Assembly (NCBI GenBank): GCA_965601475.1
Contig: OZ271832.1
Coordinates: 2,790,001 to 2,854,000 of the forward strand
DNA: 64,000 nucleotides
Direction: 5' to 3'
Source: JAWPMT01 sp965601475
GTDB lineage: Bacteria > Bacteroidota > Bacteroidia > Cytophagales > Cyclobacteriaceae
Positions 1 to 8,302 of the stretch are shown here, piece after piece; the first letter of the stretch is position 1, and every line of letters begins with the position of its first letter. The translations under genes were made by a program, and so were the position numbers. The notes under the pieces are model-generated. The model made no database searches. It was given only the letters and a program-made list of their open reading frames with translations, and had not been told where the DNA came from.

Positions 1-1038
1 ATTTACGACCAATTTTGGTTTTGGTAAATTTACAATTTGCTCACGTGAGAAAGGAAAGAGCTCGTTCTTTCGTAGTGCATCCAAGAATTTTTCCTCGGCG
101 GCAAAGGTAATACGATAAAACACTGACTCAATACGCTGGTGAGTAAGGATATGCCGAATGGGCTGAGAAGCTTCAATACTGGACACACCTGTCATAGGGC
201 CCAATAGCTCTGGAGTAAATGAGGGTCCTTCGTGTAATAGGAATTCATACAACCCCTGCCAAATATCTTTCTTATCCCTGACACGCATGCCCAGTTTGTC
301 CTCAAACTCGAAGACGACATAGTGGAAATGGCGTGTTCTCACCTTGATCTTTTTGCTTTTTACAGGGTAGAGCGATTGTTCTCCCAGTGATCGGGATGAA
401 CAGGATTGGACAATGGGGCAAACTTCGCACCTGGGCGATTTCGGTGTACATATGGTAGCCCCCAGTTCCATGAGGGCCTGGTTGAAATCACCAGGCTGCT
501 CTACGTCGATCAGTGGCTCCAACAACGACAGGAATACCTGGCGGGCCCCCGCATCGGCGATATCCTGCTTAACCGTGAATACCCTGGAGATTACTCTATA
601 TACATTTCCATCAATGGTGGGTCTGGCCTCACTGAAAGCGATAGAGGCGATTGCCGCGGCGGTGTATGGACCAATACCTGGCAATTTCAACAGCTGGTCA
701 TAGGTATTGGGAAAGTTGCCATCCAGATCCCTTGAAATGATTTTGGCTGTTCTATGCAAATTTCGGGCTCTACTATAGTAACCTAGCCCCTGCCAGACCC
801 TTAAAACCAGTGACTCTTCGGCTGCGGCCAGGTCGTGAATGGTGGGGAAGTGTTCGGTAAACGCATGATAGTAAGGTAGACCCTGATTGACCCTGGTTTG
901 CTGCAGGATGATCTCCGACAACCAGATATGATATGGATCACCGCTATCGCGCCAAGGTAGTTGGCGCTTTTCTCTTGAGTACCAGTCTATTAGAATATTG
1001 GCGAAACTGTTGGCTTCTTTACCCGGTTCTTGTTTCAA
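1..1038 (-). CDS. mutY: A/G-specific adenine glycosylase MutY (3' end beyond window)
   Basis: The leftward frame entering from base 1038 and running off the window edge encodes 346 codons of MutY, which removes adenine mispaired with 8-oxoguanine in base excision repair. Visible are the catalytic segment SEIILQQTRV (Glu near residue 42), the helix-hairpin-helix LPGIGPYTAAA, the catalytic Asp in TIDGNVYRV, and iron-sulfur ligands spaced C-x6-C-x2-C-x5-C in CTPKSPRCEVCPIVQSC. A NUDIX-like 8-oxoG recognition domain follows. Family members have about 350-360 residues, so only a few C-terminal residues are missing. No ATG lies in frame near the N-terminus; the TTG at 1038 with AAAAAGG upstream is the best start. 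The gene is divergent from HU. Confidence 0.93.
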   Translation of the reverse strand, partial: MKQEPGKEANSFANILIDWYSREKRQLPWRDSGDPYHIWLSEIILQQTRVNQGLPYYHAFTEHFPTIHDLAAAEESLVLRVWQGLGYYSRARNLHRTAKIISRDLDGNFPNTYDQLLKLPGIGPYTAAAIASIAFSEARPTIDGNVYRVISRVFTVKQDIADAGARQVFLSLLEPLIDVEQPGDFNQALMELGATICTPKSPRCEVCPIVQSCSSRSLGEQSLYPVKSKKIKVRTRHFHYVVFEFEDKLGMRVRDKKDIWQGLYEFLLHEGPSFTPELLGPMTGVSSIEASQPIRHILTHQRIESVFYRITFAAEEKFLDALRKNELFPFSREQIVNLPKPKLVVN

Positions 1039-1052
1039 ATTTCTAGTATGCC

Positions 1053-1083
1053 TTTTTATTGTGGGGCCTCAAAACTAATTTTG
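1053..1083 (+). promoter_or_regulatory. Candidate primary-sigma promoter of the HU gene
   Basis: A perfect Bacteroidota -7 box TAATTTTG lies at 1076-1083 and is preceded, after exactly 19 bases, by TTTT at 1053-1056 (consensus TTTG, one mismatch). Transcription would begin near 1090, about 30 bases before the GTG start of HU at 1119. The -33 box overlaps the start region of divergent mutY. Confidence 0.5.
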
Positions 1084-1118
1084 GCTCGCAAAATTTTGAA
1101 ACGGAAAACCAAGACGTA

Positions 1119-1421
1119 GTGACAAAAGCGGACGTAATCACAGAAATCTCTGAAAAAACAGGAATCGACAAAGCCGATGTGCAAGTAACAGTGGAGGCGT
1201 TCTTTTCTGTGGTGAAGAATTCAATGGCAGAAGGTGAGAACATATATGTGCGGGGTTTTGGCAGCTTTGTTAACAAAAGGAGAGCCAAGAAAATCGCTAG
1301 AAACATTTCGAAGAATACGGCTATGGTGATCGAGGAACACTACGTACCAAGCTTCAAACCTTCGAAAATGTTCATCGACAAAATCAAAAACAGTACCAAG
1401 CTCAAGCCTAAGAGCTGGTAA
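1119..1421 (+). CDS. HU family DNA-binding protein
   Basis: A 100-residue HU-type nucleoid protein, a dimeric DNA-bending protein. The start is placed at GTG 1119, giving MTKADVITEI, the usual beginning of the family; the open frame extends upstream but that extension does not look like HU and would overlap the promoter. The beta-arm region contains the conserved VRGFGSFVNKRRAKKIARN stretch, including the DNA-contacting GFGSF and a basic arm. The C-terminus carries the usual FKPSKMFIDKI helix. The stop overlaps the ATG of the following TPR gene by one base (TAATG), so the two are probably translationally coupled. In Cytophagales this gene is commonly found next to mutY and rng. Confidence 0.95.
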   Translation: MTKADVITEISEKTGIDKADVQVTVEAFFSVVKNSMAEGENIYVRGFGSFVNKRRAKKIARNISKNTAMVIEEHYVPSFKPSKMFIDKIKNSTKLKPKSW

Positions 1422-2200
1422 TGGGTCGGCCACAGTTGCTGACCGCACTTTTGGCCTTAGTGCTGGTAGGCATTATCTATCATTTACCGAGGGTCGTTGT
1501 AGAAAACGAAACTACCGCAGAAGTGGCATCGCATGATTTCACAATATCTCAGGCAGATGCCACTGCCATGATTTCCCTCAAGCAGGGCCTGGACGACCCT
1601 GTTACAGAAAAAAGCAATAACTTTGCGGACTCTTTAGCAAGATACTATCTGAAATATGGTCTGCTGGATAGTGCTCAGCTCATGGCAGATAGAATTTTGG
1701 CGGGAGAAAGTTCTTTAAGCAATACGAAGCGGGTTATTGGTATTTTGTACCCGGTGTTCGAGCGATCCTTGAATAATCAAGAGGCCATCAAAGTGGCTAC
1801 AAAGCTCAGACCAATGCTGGAAGAAGTGTTGGCGGCGGAGCCTCAAAACGCGGACCTCAAAGTCAAGCTGGCAATGACCCTTGTGACGTCTGAAAACCCA
1901 ATGACCGGGATCAACTTGTTGCGCGAGGTTGTTGCAGTGGATTCGCTAAATCGCGAGGCGCTCATTAACCTTGGTTTGTTGTCGATTCGATCGGGTCAGT
2001 TTGAAAAGGCGTTGTCCAGGTTTGAGGTTTTATTGGATTTGGATTCCACGGATGCTGAGGCCAAACTCTACAAGGCGATCACGCACATTGAAGTAGGGCA
2101 AGAAGAATTGGCAAATGAGTTGTTCGAAGAGATTGCAAGTTCTGAATCTGTAGATCCGGCCATCCGCCAATCTGCATTGGAGTATCTGGAAAGAAATTAA
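1421..2200 (+). CDS. Membrane-anchored TPR-repeat protein
   Basis: This 259-residue protein has one N-terminal hydrophobic segment (about residues 6-23, LLTALLALVLVGIIYHL) that should anchor it in the inner membrane with the rest in the periplasm. The C-terminal half (about residues 135-255) is built of helical TPR-like repeats, with units such as NREALINLGLLSIRSGQFEKA and DAEAKLYKAITHIEVGQEEL. TPR repeats form protein-binding scaffolds, but no partner can be named. It starts with ATG overlapping the HU stop and lies upstream of the mini ribosomal protein and RNase G genes, an arrangement consistent with one transcript. No catalytic motif is visible. Confidence 0.8.
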   Translation: MGRPQLLTALLALVLVGIIYHLPRVVVENETTAEVASHDFTISQADATAMISLKQGLDDPVTEKSNNFADSLARYYLKYGLLDSAQLMADRILAGESSLSNTKRVIGILYPVFERSLNNQEAIKVATKLRPMLEEVLAAEPQNADLKVKLAMTLVTSENPMTGINLLREVVAVDSLNREALINLGLLSIRSGQFEKALSRFEVLLDLDSTDAEAKLYKAITHIEVGQEELANELFEEIASSESVDPAIRQSALEYLERN

Positions 2201-2231
2201 AAAATAGTAGTAAACAAAAAACTTAGAAATT

Positions 2232-2321
2232 ATGCCTTGCGGTAAGAAAAGGAAAAGACACAAGATATCTACGCACAAGCGTAAGAAAAGACTCAGAAAA
2301 AACAGACACAAGAAGAAGTAA
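2232..2321 (+). CDS. AURKAIP1/COX24-type mini ribosomal protein (bS22/mS38-like)
   Basis: A 29-residue, extremely basic protein starting MPCGKKRKRHKI and ending KRLRKNRHKKK, with 19 Lys or Arg residues. This pattern matches the short AURKAIP1/COX24 domain proteins of Bacteroidota, related to mitoribosomal mS38 and mycobacterial bS22, which sit in the small ribosomal subunit. It is too short for ordinary gene callers. It lies 31 bases after the TPR gene and 18 bases before rng. The assignment rests on composition, length and the GKKRKRHK start; binding to the ribosome is inferred from the family. Confidence 0.8.
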   Translation: MPCGKKRKRHKISTHKRKKRLRKNRHKKK

Positions 2322-2339
2322 CCTTAATCTGTTTTTGGA

Positions 2340-3890
2340 GTGAGTAATGAACTAATAATCAGCTCAACTCAAAACGGATGTCGGATAGCCCTTCTTAAGG
2401 ATAGAAAACTGGTTGAATTCCATCAGGAAGAAAATAGCAACCAGTTCATTGTTGGTGATATATATCTCGGTAGTGTCAAAAAAGTAGTTCAGGGACTTAA
2501 TGCTGCTTTTATTGATATAGGGTTTGAAAAAGATGCCTTCCTCCACTATTTGGACTTAGGCCCACAGATTCAATCCCTCAACAAGTTCACCAAGCTGGTA
2601 TTGAACAAGAAAAATGCCAGCGCAAAACTTACCGGATTTAACCATGAACCAGATATAAATAAGTTCGGTAAGATCAATCAAGTTCTTACCAGGAATCAGA
2701 AGATTCTTGTTCAGGTTGTAAAAGAACCTATATCCACGAAGGGCCCACGACTATCCTGTGAGTTGTCTATTGCAGGAAGGTACATCGTACTTGTACCGTT
2801 TTCTACAGCGGTCAGTGTCTCGAAAAAAATCACTGATTCGGCTGAGCGTAAGCGCTTGGCTCGACTCATCAATTCCATCAAACCCGAGAACTTCGGAGTA
2901 ATCATACGCACCGTTGCACAGGGAAAAGACGTAAAGGAATTAGATGCGGATTTGACCAACCTTCTGAATATTTGGAAGGACGGGGTCAAAGCCTTGAAAC
3001 AAGCCAATGTACGTGACAAGGTCATTGGCGAAGTGAGTCGTGCCAATTCCATATTGAGAGATGTCCTCAATGAGTCATTCGATAGTATCGTTGTTGACGA
3101 AAAAGACCTTCACCAGGAGATAAAAGACTATATCAGGACGATTGCTCCTGATAAGGAGAAGCTGCTTAGGCAGTACAACTCCAAGGTAAAGATCTTCGAA
3201 GCCTTTGGCGTCGAGAAACAGCTGAAGATGTCATTCGGGCAATCGGTGAGTATTGCTAATGGTGGCTATCTGATCATAGAGCATACAGAAGCTCTACATG
3301 TTATCGATGTCAACAGTGGCAATAAATCAAACCGGGAGGATGATCAGGAGGCCACTGCTTTGACGGTGAATCTTGAAGCCGCGAAGGAAATCGCCAGACA
3401 GTTGCGTCTCCGAGACATGGGGGGAATTATCGTAGTGGATTTCATCGATATGCGAAGAACGGAAAACAAGAAAAAGGTTTTCCAGAAGGTCAAGGAAGAA
3501 ATGGCTTCTGACCGCTCTAAGCATACCATCTTACCTTTGTCGAAGTTCGGCCTCATGCAGATCACTCGTCAGCGTGTACGACCGGAATTGAATATTGTGA
3601 CCAGGGAAGTCTGCCCGACATGTGGCGGTACAGGCAAAATTGCTGCCTCGATCATAGTTGCAGATCAAATTGAGAATATGATCAAGTACTTCCTGACGAA
3701 ACAAAATGAGAAAAAGCTCACGGTAGCGCTTCACCCGTACCTGTTCGCCTATTTCTCAAAGGGAATTATGTCACGCAGGATGAAGTGGTACTTGAAGCAT
3801 TTCCGGTGGGTGAACTTGGTGGAAGACTCTTCGCTGGCCATCACGGAGTACAACTTCCTAAACGGCAACGGAGAACTGATACAAGTCTAG
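2340..3890 (+). CDS. rng: Ribonuclease E/G family endoribonuclease
   Basis: A 516-residue RNase G/E-type single-strand endoribonuclease involved in rRNA maturation and mRNA decay. The GTG at 2340 is used as start (MSNELIISS). The S1 domain is visible around residues 35-130 (GDIYLGSVKKVVQGLNAAFI, then FEKDAFLHYLD), with a charged insertion near residues 80-105. The catalytic Mg-binding aspartates lie in IDVNSGN and IVVDFIDM, and the zinc-link cysteines in CPTCGGTG. The length fits RNase G rather than RNase E, since there is no long C-terminal scaffold. Its stop codon shares the 4 bases CTAG with the convergent porin-like gene. Confidence 0.95.
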   Translation: MSNELIISSTQNGCRIALLKDRKLVEFHQEENSNQFIVGDIYLGSVKKVVQGLNAAFIDIGFEKDAFLHYLDLGPQIQSLNKFTKLVLNKKNASAKLTGFNHEPDINKFGKINQVLTRNQKILVQVVKEPISTKGPRLSCELSIAGRYIVLVPFSTAVSVSKKITDSAERKRLARLINSIKPENFGVIIRTVAQGKDVKELDADLTNLLNIWKDGVKALKQANVRDKVIGEVSRANSILRDVLNESFDSIVVDEKDLHQEIKDYIRTIAPDKEKLLRQYNSKVKIFEAFGVEKQLKMSFGQSVSIANGGYLIIEHTEALHVIDVNSGNKSNREDDQEATALTVNLEAAKEIARQLRLRDMGGIIVVDFIDMRRTENKKKVFQKVKEEMASDRSKHTILPLSKFGLMQITRQRVRPELNIVTREVCPTCGGTGKIAASIIVADQIENMIKYFLTKQNEKKLTVALHPYLFAYFSKGIMSRRMKWYLKHFRWVNLVEDSSLAITEYNFLNGNGELIQV

Positions 3891-4528
3891 AATTTGATGC
3901 CGAAATCAATCGCGAAAACAGTGTTCTTGGCAACAAGCTCCAGGTCTCGCGGTTCGGTTTCGTTCACGATATTGATCAAACCGCGTTGGAAATTGAACCC
4001 TCCGAATAAGGTGGTGTTGATACCAACGCGGTATTCTAAACCCGCGCCAATAGAGGCAGTCATGTCCACGGGGTTGAACTGATCTATCAGGATATAATCC
4101 TCTTCCAAAGGCTTTTCATCAATTTTGATTTCTACAGCTCCCCCCACCTGAAAGAACACAGTCATATCGGGAGCCACCTCGTTGGTGTATAGTTTAAGCG
4201 TGATGGGTATTTGCAGATATTGCAGGTTATATTCCTCGCTCAGGTTAGGAAATGTTCCACCATCTTCGCCGCGGATTTCAGCATTGACACGCTTAGGAAC
4301 GATAAGCAAACCACTGCTGAAAGAGTAGTTGTCAGTGAAAGCATGATCGACAATCAACCCCAGACCGAATTTGAATCCTGCTCCGCCACTCTCAATGTCC
4401 AACGTATCCGATGTCAAATCGAATCGACTGGAGGTAATAAGCGGAGAGAACTTCAGACCAATTTTTGTTTGTGCAAACCCAAGGAGAGGCAAGGCCAGAA
4501 TGAATGCGGTGAGAATTCTTTTCATCAA
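3887..4528 (-). CDS. Porin-like outer membrane beta-barrel protein
   Basis: A 213-residue exported protein with a clear Sec signal peptide (MMKRILTAFILALPLLGFAQ, cleavage after about residue 20). The mature part alternates polar and hydrophobic residues in short strands ending in aromatic residues, for example SFSSGLLIVPKRV, YLQIPITLKLYT and TVFFQVGGAVEIKI, and it finishes on the terminal Phe typical of barrel proteins (FAIDFGIKF). It fits the small 8-strand outer membrane barrel proteins often annotated as porin family or PorT-like in Bacteroidota. No specific function can be assigned. It converges on rng with a 4-base overlap and is divergent from gldB across a palindromic promoter region. 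Confidence 0.75.
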   Translation of the reverse strand: MMKRILTAFILALPLLGFAQTKIGLKFSPLITSSRFDLTSDTLDIESGGAGFKFGLGLIVDHAFTDNYSFSSGLLIVPKRVNAEIRGEDGGTFPNLSEEYNLQYLQIPITLKLYTNEVAPDMTVFFQVGGAVEIKIDEKPLEEDYILIDQFNPVDMTASIGAGLEYRVGINTTLFGGFNFQRGLINIVNETEPRDLELVAKNTVFAIDFGIKF

Positions 4529-4546
4529 AGGCTAGTTAGACCGTTT

Positions 4547-4566
4547 TATTTTTGGGTCCAAAAATA
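4547..4566. promoter_or_regulatory. Near-palindromic bidirectional -7 region between the porin-like gene and gldB
   Basis: The 20 bases between the divergent genes read TATTTTTGGGTCCAAAAATA, an almost perfect inverted repeat. Each arm is a perfect TANNTTTG box: TATTTTTG at 4547-4554 for gldB and, on the other strand, 4566-4559 for the porin-like gene. Neither has a good -33 box at 19 bases. Start sites would fall near 4560 and 4553, giving leaders of about 12 and 25 bases. The symmetry could equally be a dimeric regulator site. Confidence 0.45.
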
Positions 4567-4571
4567 GTGAG

Positions 4572-5555
4572 ATGCGCAGAGTTTGTAGCTTTTTGAGTTT
4601 CCTCTTTTTGTTTGCCTGTGGCAAGGAAGTATGTCGCGAAGTCCCCGTCGATGCGAGTCCCGTGGAGCTGAACATACAAAGATTGGATAAAGAGCTCTTT
4701 TCCTTTAGGTCTGCTGGAGAGGTGGAGCAGTTCCTGGAAAGTAATGCAGCACTTAGCTTGAAATTCTTGCATAGCGACCAATACCCAAGCAACGCTATTC
4801 TTGCGAAGAGGATGCATGCGTTGGTGATGGACCCCTTTATTGATACGCTCCGATCTGAAACGCTCGAGGCTTTCGCCGATACCGATGACCTGGTGGAGTC
4901 TCTCAACACCCTCTACACATACTATGTGCATTACTTTCCCGGATCTCCTGTGCCTGAGCTCAAGACGATGATCACAGGGCTGTACAACGATTTGTACATC
5001 GGCGACGACCTTTTGGTCATAGGGCTGGATTTCTTTATTGGTCCACAAGCCACATACAAACCCCTAAATGTGCCATTCTACATACAAAGCAGGTATACGA
5101 AACGCCATCTACCGGCAATCATTGGGAAGTTCTTAGCCGGAGGCAAGACACCCACGGGTAAGAGCAATACGCTGCTCTCAGAAATGATTGATTATGGCAA
5201 GATCAATTTCGTCGTAAGTAGAATGCTCCCATGTACACCTGACTCGATCATCATGGGCTACACACCCACCGAAATGACAGGTGTTCGTGAGAATCGGGAG
5301 GCCATCTGGGCTCACTTCGTTGAAAATGAACTCTTGTATGAAACCAGTGAGTTCACAAAACAGAAATACCTCGGTGAGCGGCCCAATATCTACGAAATCG
5401 GTCAAAAATGCCCGGGGAGAGTTGGTTCGTGGCTAGGCTGGGAAATCGTGGAGGAATATGTGCGCCGTCAAAACATTTCCTTGAGTGAATTACTCCAGGA
5501 ACAGGATCATCACAAGATTTTTACTTCATCAGGTTATAAACCCAAGAACGACTAA
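4572..5555 (+). CDS. gldB: Gliding motility lipoprotein GldB homologue
   Basis: A 327-residue lipoprotein: the signal peptide ends in the lipobox FLFACGK, so Cys at about residue 16 is expected to be lipidated. The rest matches the pattern of GldB, an essential gliding-motility lipoprotein in Flavobacterium, including the C-terminal block ENELLYETSEFTKQKYLGER and the segment CPGRVGSWLGWEIVEEYVRR. GldB homologues also occur in non-gliding Bacteroidota, so gliding is not proven. The start at ATG 4572 gives a short basic n-region. The gene is divergent from the porin-like gene and its stop overlaps that of the glycosyltransferase downstream by 4 bases (CTAA). Confidence 0.85.
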   Translation: MRRVCSFLSFLFLFACGKEVCREVPVDASPVELNIQRLDKELFSFRSAGEVEQFLESNAALSLKFLHSDQYPSNAILAKRMHALVMDPFIDTLRSETLEAFADTDDLVESLNTLYTYYVHYFPGSPVPELKTMITGLYNDLYIGDDLLVIGLDFFIGPQATYKPLNVPFYIQSRYTKRHLPAIIGKFLAGGKTPTGKSNTLLSEMIDYGKINFVVSRMLPCTPDSIIMGYTPTEMTGVRENREAIWAHFVENELLYETSEFTKQKYLGERPNIYEIGQKCPGRVGSWLGWEIVEEYVRRQNISLSELLQEQDHHKIFTSSGYKPKND

Positions 5556-6706
5556 TTGACCGCAGATATCCACTGCGTCAATAGCGTATCCTTGTCGAAT
5601 TGCGTTTCGGCGAGTTGCCTTGCATGTTGTTGACACTCAGATAAAAGGTCGGGGTCGTTAATCATTTTCACCAGAAGATCGACAGCTTCTTGCGGTTGAT
5701 CACCCGCATAGCAGAAGCCACAGCGGTGCGCTTCCATCAAGGCCCCAATCCAACCGGAGAAGTTGGATAGGATCGCCTTTCCTGCAGCAAGTCCATCAAA
5801 CAACTTGTTGGGGCTTCCGGTGTGTAGCACTTCCATAGGCAAAAACGACAGGTAAATCACATCCGTTTTTCGTATCAATTCCCGGACTTGTTGGTAATTC
5901 CCAAAAGGAAGAAACCTCACGTTGGGGAGGGAAAGCGATGCGGCCTGCGCCTCGAGCGATGTTTTCTCCTTCCCATCACCCATGATATTGATTTGTACGG
6001 GCAGTTTCCTGTCTTCGGCTTCCCGGGCCAATTGGATCAGCGCCTCAAGGCCATTTGCTATTCCCAAGGTACCGATGTAACTGACCACCAGTGGCAACGC
6101 CTTGGTGATTTTCTGTATCCTGTAGTGCGGTTGAAAGAAATCGCAATCTGAGAAATTCGGGACACAAATGACCTCGGTGACTAGCTGGCTTCTCCGAATT
6201 GCTTCCGCCATCGGTGGCGAGAGTGCCACAATTTGCCTGGCATGCACATAGCACAAGCGCTCCAACCAGCGAAGAAGCTTCTGCAACCAACGGCTACGAA
6301 TGACTCCAAGTTTGATAGGTACCGCTGGCCACAAGTCCCCTACTTCGAAAATGTATGGGGTTCTGGTAAGCTGCTTGCTGACTAGGCCGATCAGACCATT
6401 GGTAAGCGGTGTGGAGATGATGTAATTGAAATCGCTCCTCCTGGTCAGGCAGTGCCAGATAGCTAGAACCAAAAAGGACAGGAAGCTGAAAATCCTTCGC
6501 GAAAAACCAAAGTTGTTGGAGTAGGGTATGCGATAGTATTTTACTGGTATGCCATCAATCAGGATTCTTCCGCTCAGTAAGTTGTGAGCCGTGATCACCG
6601 TTACGTTGTGACCCTCATCAATCAGCTTTTTGGCAAGGTGATACGATCGAATGCCGCCGCCTTCTCCCGGATACCTGAAATAAGAATGATAGATGTGGAT
6701 GGTCAT
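5552..6706 (-). CDS. Family 4-type glycosyltransferase (GT-B fold)
   Basis: A 384-residue GT-B glycosyltransferase of the WbuB-like type. The N-terminal domain opens with HIYHSYFRYPGEGGGIRSYH and contains the glycine-rich acceptor loop and SYHLAKKLIDEGHNVTVIT; the linker contains VSYIGTLGIANGLEALI. The donor-binding C-terminal domain shows VIYLSFLPMEVLHTGSPNKL, FDGLAAGKAIL and the nearby conserved acidic region. Such enzymes transfer sugars from nucleotide donors in polysaccharide or LPS synthesis; the sugar is not predictable. It is the last gene of the sigma, anti-sigma, nth and glycosyltransferase run, with its ATG overlapping the nth stop by 4 bases. Confidence 0.85.
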   Translation of the reverse strand: MTIHIYHSYFRYPGEGGGIRSYHLAKKLIDEGHNVTVITAHNLLSGRILIDGIPVKYYRIPYSNNFGFSRRIFSFLSFLVLAIWHCLTRRSDFNYIISTPLTNGLIGLVSKQLTRTPYIFEVGDLWPAVPIKLGVIRSRWLQKLLRWLERLCYVHARQIVALSPPMAEAIRRSQLVTEVICVPNFSDCDFFQPHYRIQKITKALPLVVSYIGTLGIANGLEALIQLAREAEDRKLPVQINIMGDGKEKTSLEAQAASLSLPNVRFLPFGNYQQVRELIRKTDVIYLSFLPMEVLHTGSPNKLFDGLAAGKAILSNFSGWIGALMEAHRCGFCYAGDQPQEAVDLLVKMINDPDLLSECQQHARQLAETQFDKDTLLTQWISAVN

Positions 6707-7362
6707 GGGATGGGCTTCGTGCCAAAATTCTTCTCATAGAATCGGCAGAAGTGGGTGAGCTCACATCGATCACATTGAGGTTTCCTGGCCAGGCAAATGT
6801 ATCGACCATGCAGAATCAGCCAATGATGAGCACGAGAGATGTAGGATTCGGGGATGTTCTTTACCAGTTGCTTCTCAACTTCCAGGGGAGTCTTAGCATT
6901 TTGATTGACCAGACCCAGGCGCTTGGATACACGAAAAACATGCGTGTCCACAGCCATGGCGGGATGATTGTATAGCACTGAGAGGATAACGTTGGCGGTT
7001 TTCCTACCCACACCAGGCAGTGACTGCAATTCTTCCATGGTACCAGGGACCTGAGAATCAAATTCCTCTATAAGCTTCCTTCCCAAACCGAGCAAATGCT
7101 TCGTCTTGTTGTTGGGATAGGAGATACTTCTGATATAGGGAAAAAGTGTGTCAAAATCCGCTTTTGCCAGGGACTCCGGATTCGGGAAATCCACAAATAG
7201 CTTTTCAGTGACGATATTCACACGTTTGTCTGTGCACTGCGCACTGAGAACCACTGCCACCAATAATTCAAAAGGACTGGTGTAGCGTAGTTCCGTCTCC
7301 GCCTGTGGGAAATTCTCCGAAAAGTGACTTACAAATAGTCTGTATCGCTCTTTTCTGACCAT
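6703..7362 (-). CDS. nth: Endonuclease III
   Basis: A 219-residue DNA glycosylase/AP lyase that removes oxidised pyrimidines. The helix-hairpin-helix LQSLPGVGRKTANV contains the catalytic Lys, the catalytic Asp is in AVDTHVFRVSKRLGL, and the [4Fe-4S] cluster ligands appear as CLARKPQCDRCELTHFC (C-x6-C-x2-C-x5-C). The length matches E. coli Nth (211). It lies 32 bases downstream of the anti-sigma candidate and overlaps the glycosyltransferase start by 4 bases. Because it is in the ECF operon, it may be co-regulated with that sigma factor; this is inference. Confidence 0.96.
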   Translation of the reverse strand: MVRKERYRLFVSHFSENFPQAETELRYTSPFELLVAVVLSAQCTDKRVNIVTEKLFVDFPNPESLAKADFDTLFPYIRSISYPNNKTKHLLGLGRKLIEEFDSQVPGTMEELQSLPGVGRKTANVILSVLYNHPAMAVDTHVFRVSKRLGLVNQNAKTPLEVEKQLVKNIPESYISRAHHWLILHGRYICLARKPQCDRCELTHFCRFYEKNFGTKPIP

Positions 7363-7394
7363 GGCCCTAAATTAAGGCCATTGTGCAAAAAGCT

Positions 7395-7628
7395 TCAGAT
7401 ATCTTCAGTCTCCAGACCCCTGGAATAGGCTAGAATCTTGTCAACAGTCTGACTTGGGGCTTCAAAGGAAACCCTGGAAAGCTGTTGCGTTGTGTCTTCC
7501 AACTCCTTGAGTCTTGTTTTTAGTGTCTCGTCCCGTTTCAGGGCGTCTTTCAACGCTGACTTTTCCTTTTGGGATAGTTCTCCGTAGATGAATCTAACAA
7601 GGTCATTTTCTGTAAAAGTTTTTGTCAT
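7395..7628 (-). CDS. Small soluble anti-sigma candidate without zinc motif
   Basis: A 77-residue acidic/basic helical protein beginning MTKTFTENDLVRFIYGELS. The first 40 residues look like the N-terminal helices of anti-sigma domains, where an E-L-S-x-x-E-K-x-x-L pattern precedes a bundle helix. It has no Cys or His, so it is not a ZAS-type zinc anti-sigma factor, and no membrane segment is present. The ATG at 7628 is preferred over the TTG at 7634. It overlaps the 3' end of the sigma factor gene by 26 bases, which argues for coupled translation and a regulatory pair. The anti-sigma role is inferred from position. Confidence 0.65.
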   Translation of the reverse strand: MTKTFTENDLVRFIYGELSQKEKSALKDALKRDETLKTRLKELEDTTQQLSRVSFEAPSQTVDKILAYSRGLETEDI

Positions 7629-8202
7629 AGGCAATATTATTCTGCTCCAATTTTTTACGTAAGTTGATCAGAGCATACCGCATACGACCCAGGGCCGTGT
7701 TGATGCTGACATCGGTCACATCGGCAATTTCCTGGAAGCTCATTTGCATGTAGTGCCTCATGACAAGGACTTCTTTTTGAGCATCCGGGAGTTCCTGTAT
7801 GTACCGCTTCAACAGGTTATGGGTATCCTCCTTAATTTTTTTGTTTTCAATGGAATCTTCCGAGAAATCAAGGCTGTTAAATACACTGCTCCCATCTTCC
7901 ATGACAATGGTAGGGTAGCGTTTTTCTCGGCGAAACTGATCAATGGCCAGGTTGTGGGAAATCCGAAGTAGCCAGGGTAGAAATTTTCCCTCTTCGTTGT
8001 ATTTTCCGGATTTGATCGTCTTGATTGCTTTGATGAAGACCTCCTGCATCAAATCCTCTGCCAGATACCGGTCTTTTACAATCAATAAAATTGTGGTGAA
8101 AACTCTGTCTTTGTGTCTCTCAACTAATTCCGCAAACGCCTCTTCGTTTCCTTTCACATAAGCTGACAGCAACTGGCTGTCATTCAAACTCGTACTTCTC
8201 AT
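7603..8202 (-). CDS. ECF-type RNA polymerase sigma factor
   Basis: A sigma-70 family protein of 199 residues from ATG 8202 (a GTG at 8211 is possible). Region 2 is visible as FAELVERHKDRVFTTIL and YLAEDLMQEVFIKAIK followed by FLPWLLRISHNLAIDQFRR; region 4 is LPDAQKEVLVMRHYMQMSFQ with the helix-turn-helix EIADVTDVSINTALGRM. No region 1 or 3 is present, as expected for ECF sigma factors. It heads a leftward operon with the small anti-sigma candidate, nth and a glycosyltransferase, driven by the consensus promoter at 8272-8302. The lack of an extracytoplasmic anti-sigma gene suggests an internal signal. Confidence 0.92.
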   Translation of the reverse strand: MRSTSLNDSQLLSAYVKGNEEAFAELVERHKDRVFTTILLIVKDRYLAEDLMQEVFIKAIKTIKSGKYNEEGKFLPWLLRISHNLAIDQFRREKRYPTIVMEDGSSVFNSLDFSEDSIENKKIKEDTHNLLKRYIQELPDAQKEVLVMRHYMQMSFQEIADVTDVSINTALGRMRYALINLRKKLEQNNIAYDKNFYRK

Positions 8203-8271
8203 GTAATTCACCTGTTTGTTAACGTAGAGGTCTAAATCATATTGTAGCGGTTAATTGTTAATTAGAAACAT

Positions 8272-8302
8272 CAAATCTATTCTTGAAAAAATACAACACA
8301 AA
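8272..8302 (-). promoter_or_regulatory. Consensus Bacteroidota promoter for the ECF sigma operon
   Basis: Read leftward, TTTG (8302-8299), 19 bases, then TAGATTTG (8279-8272). This is an exact match to the primary-sigma consensus TTTG-N19-TANNTTTG. Transcription would start near 8265, giving a leader of about 60 bases before the ATG at 8202. The sigma gene therefore looks constitutively transcribed rather than autoregulated. Confidence 0.75.
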
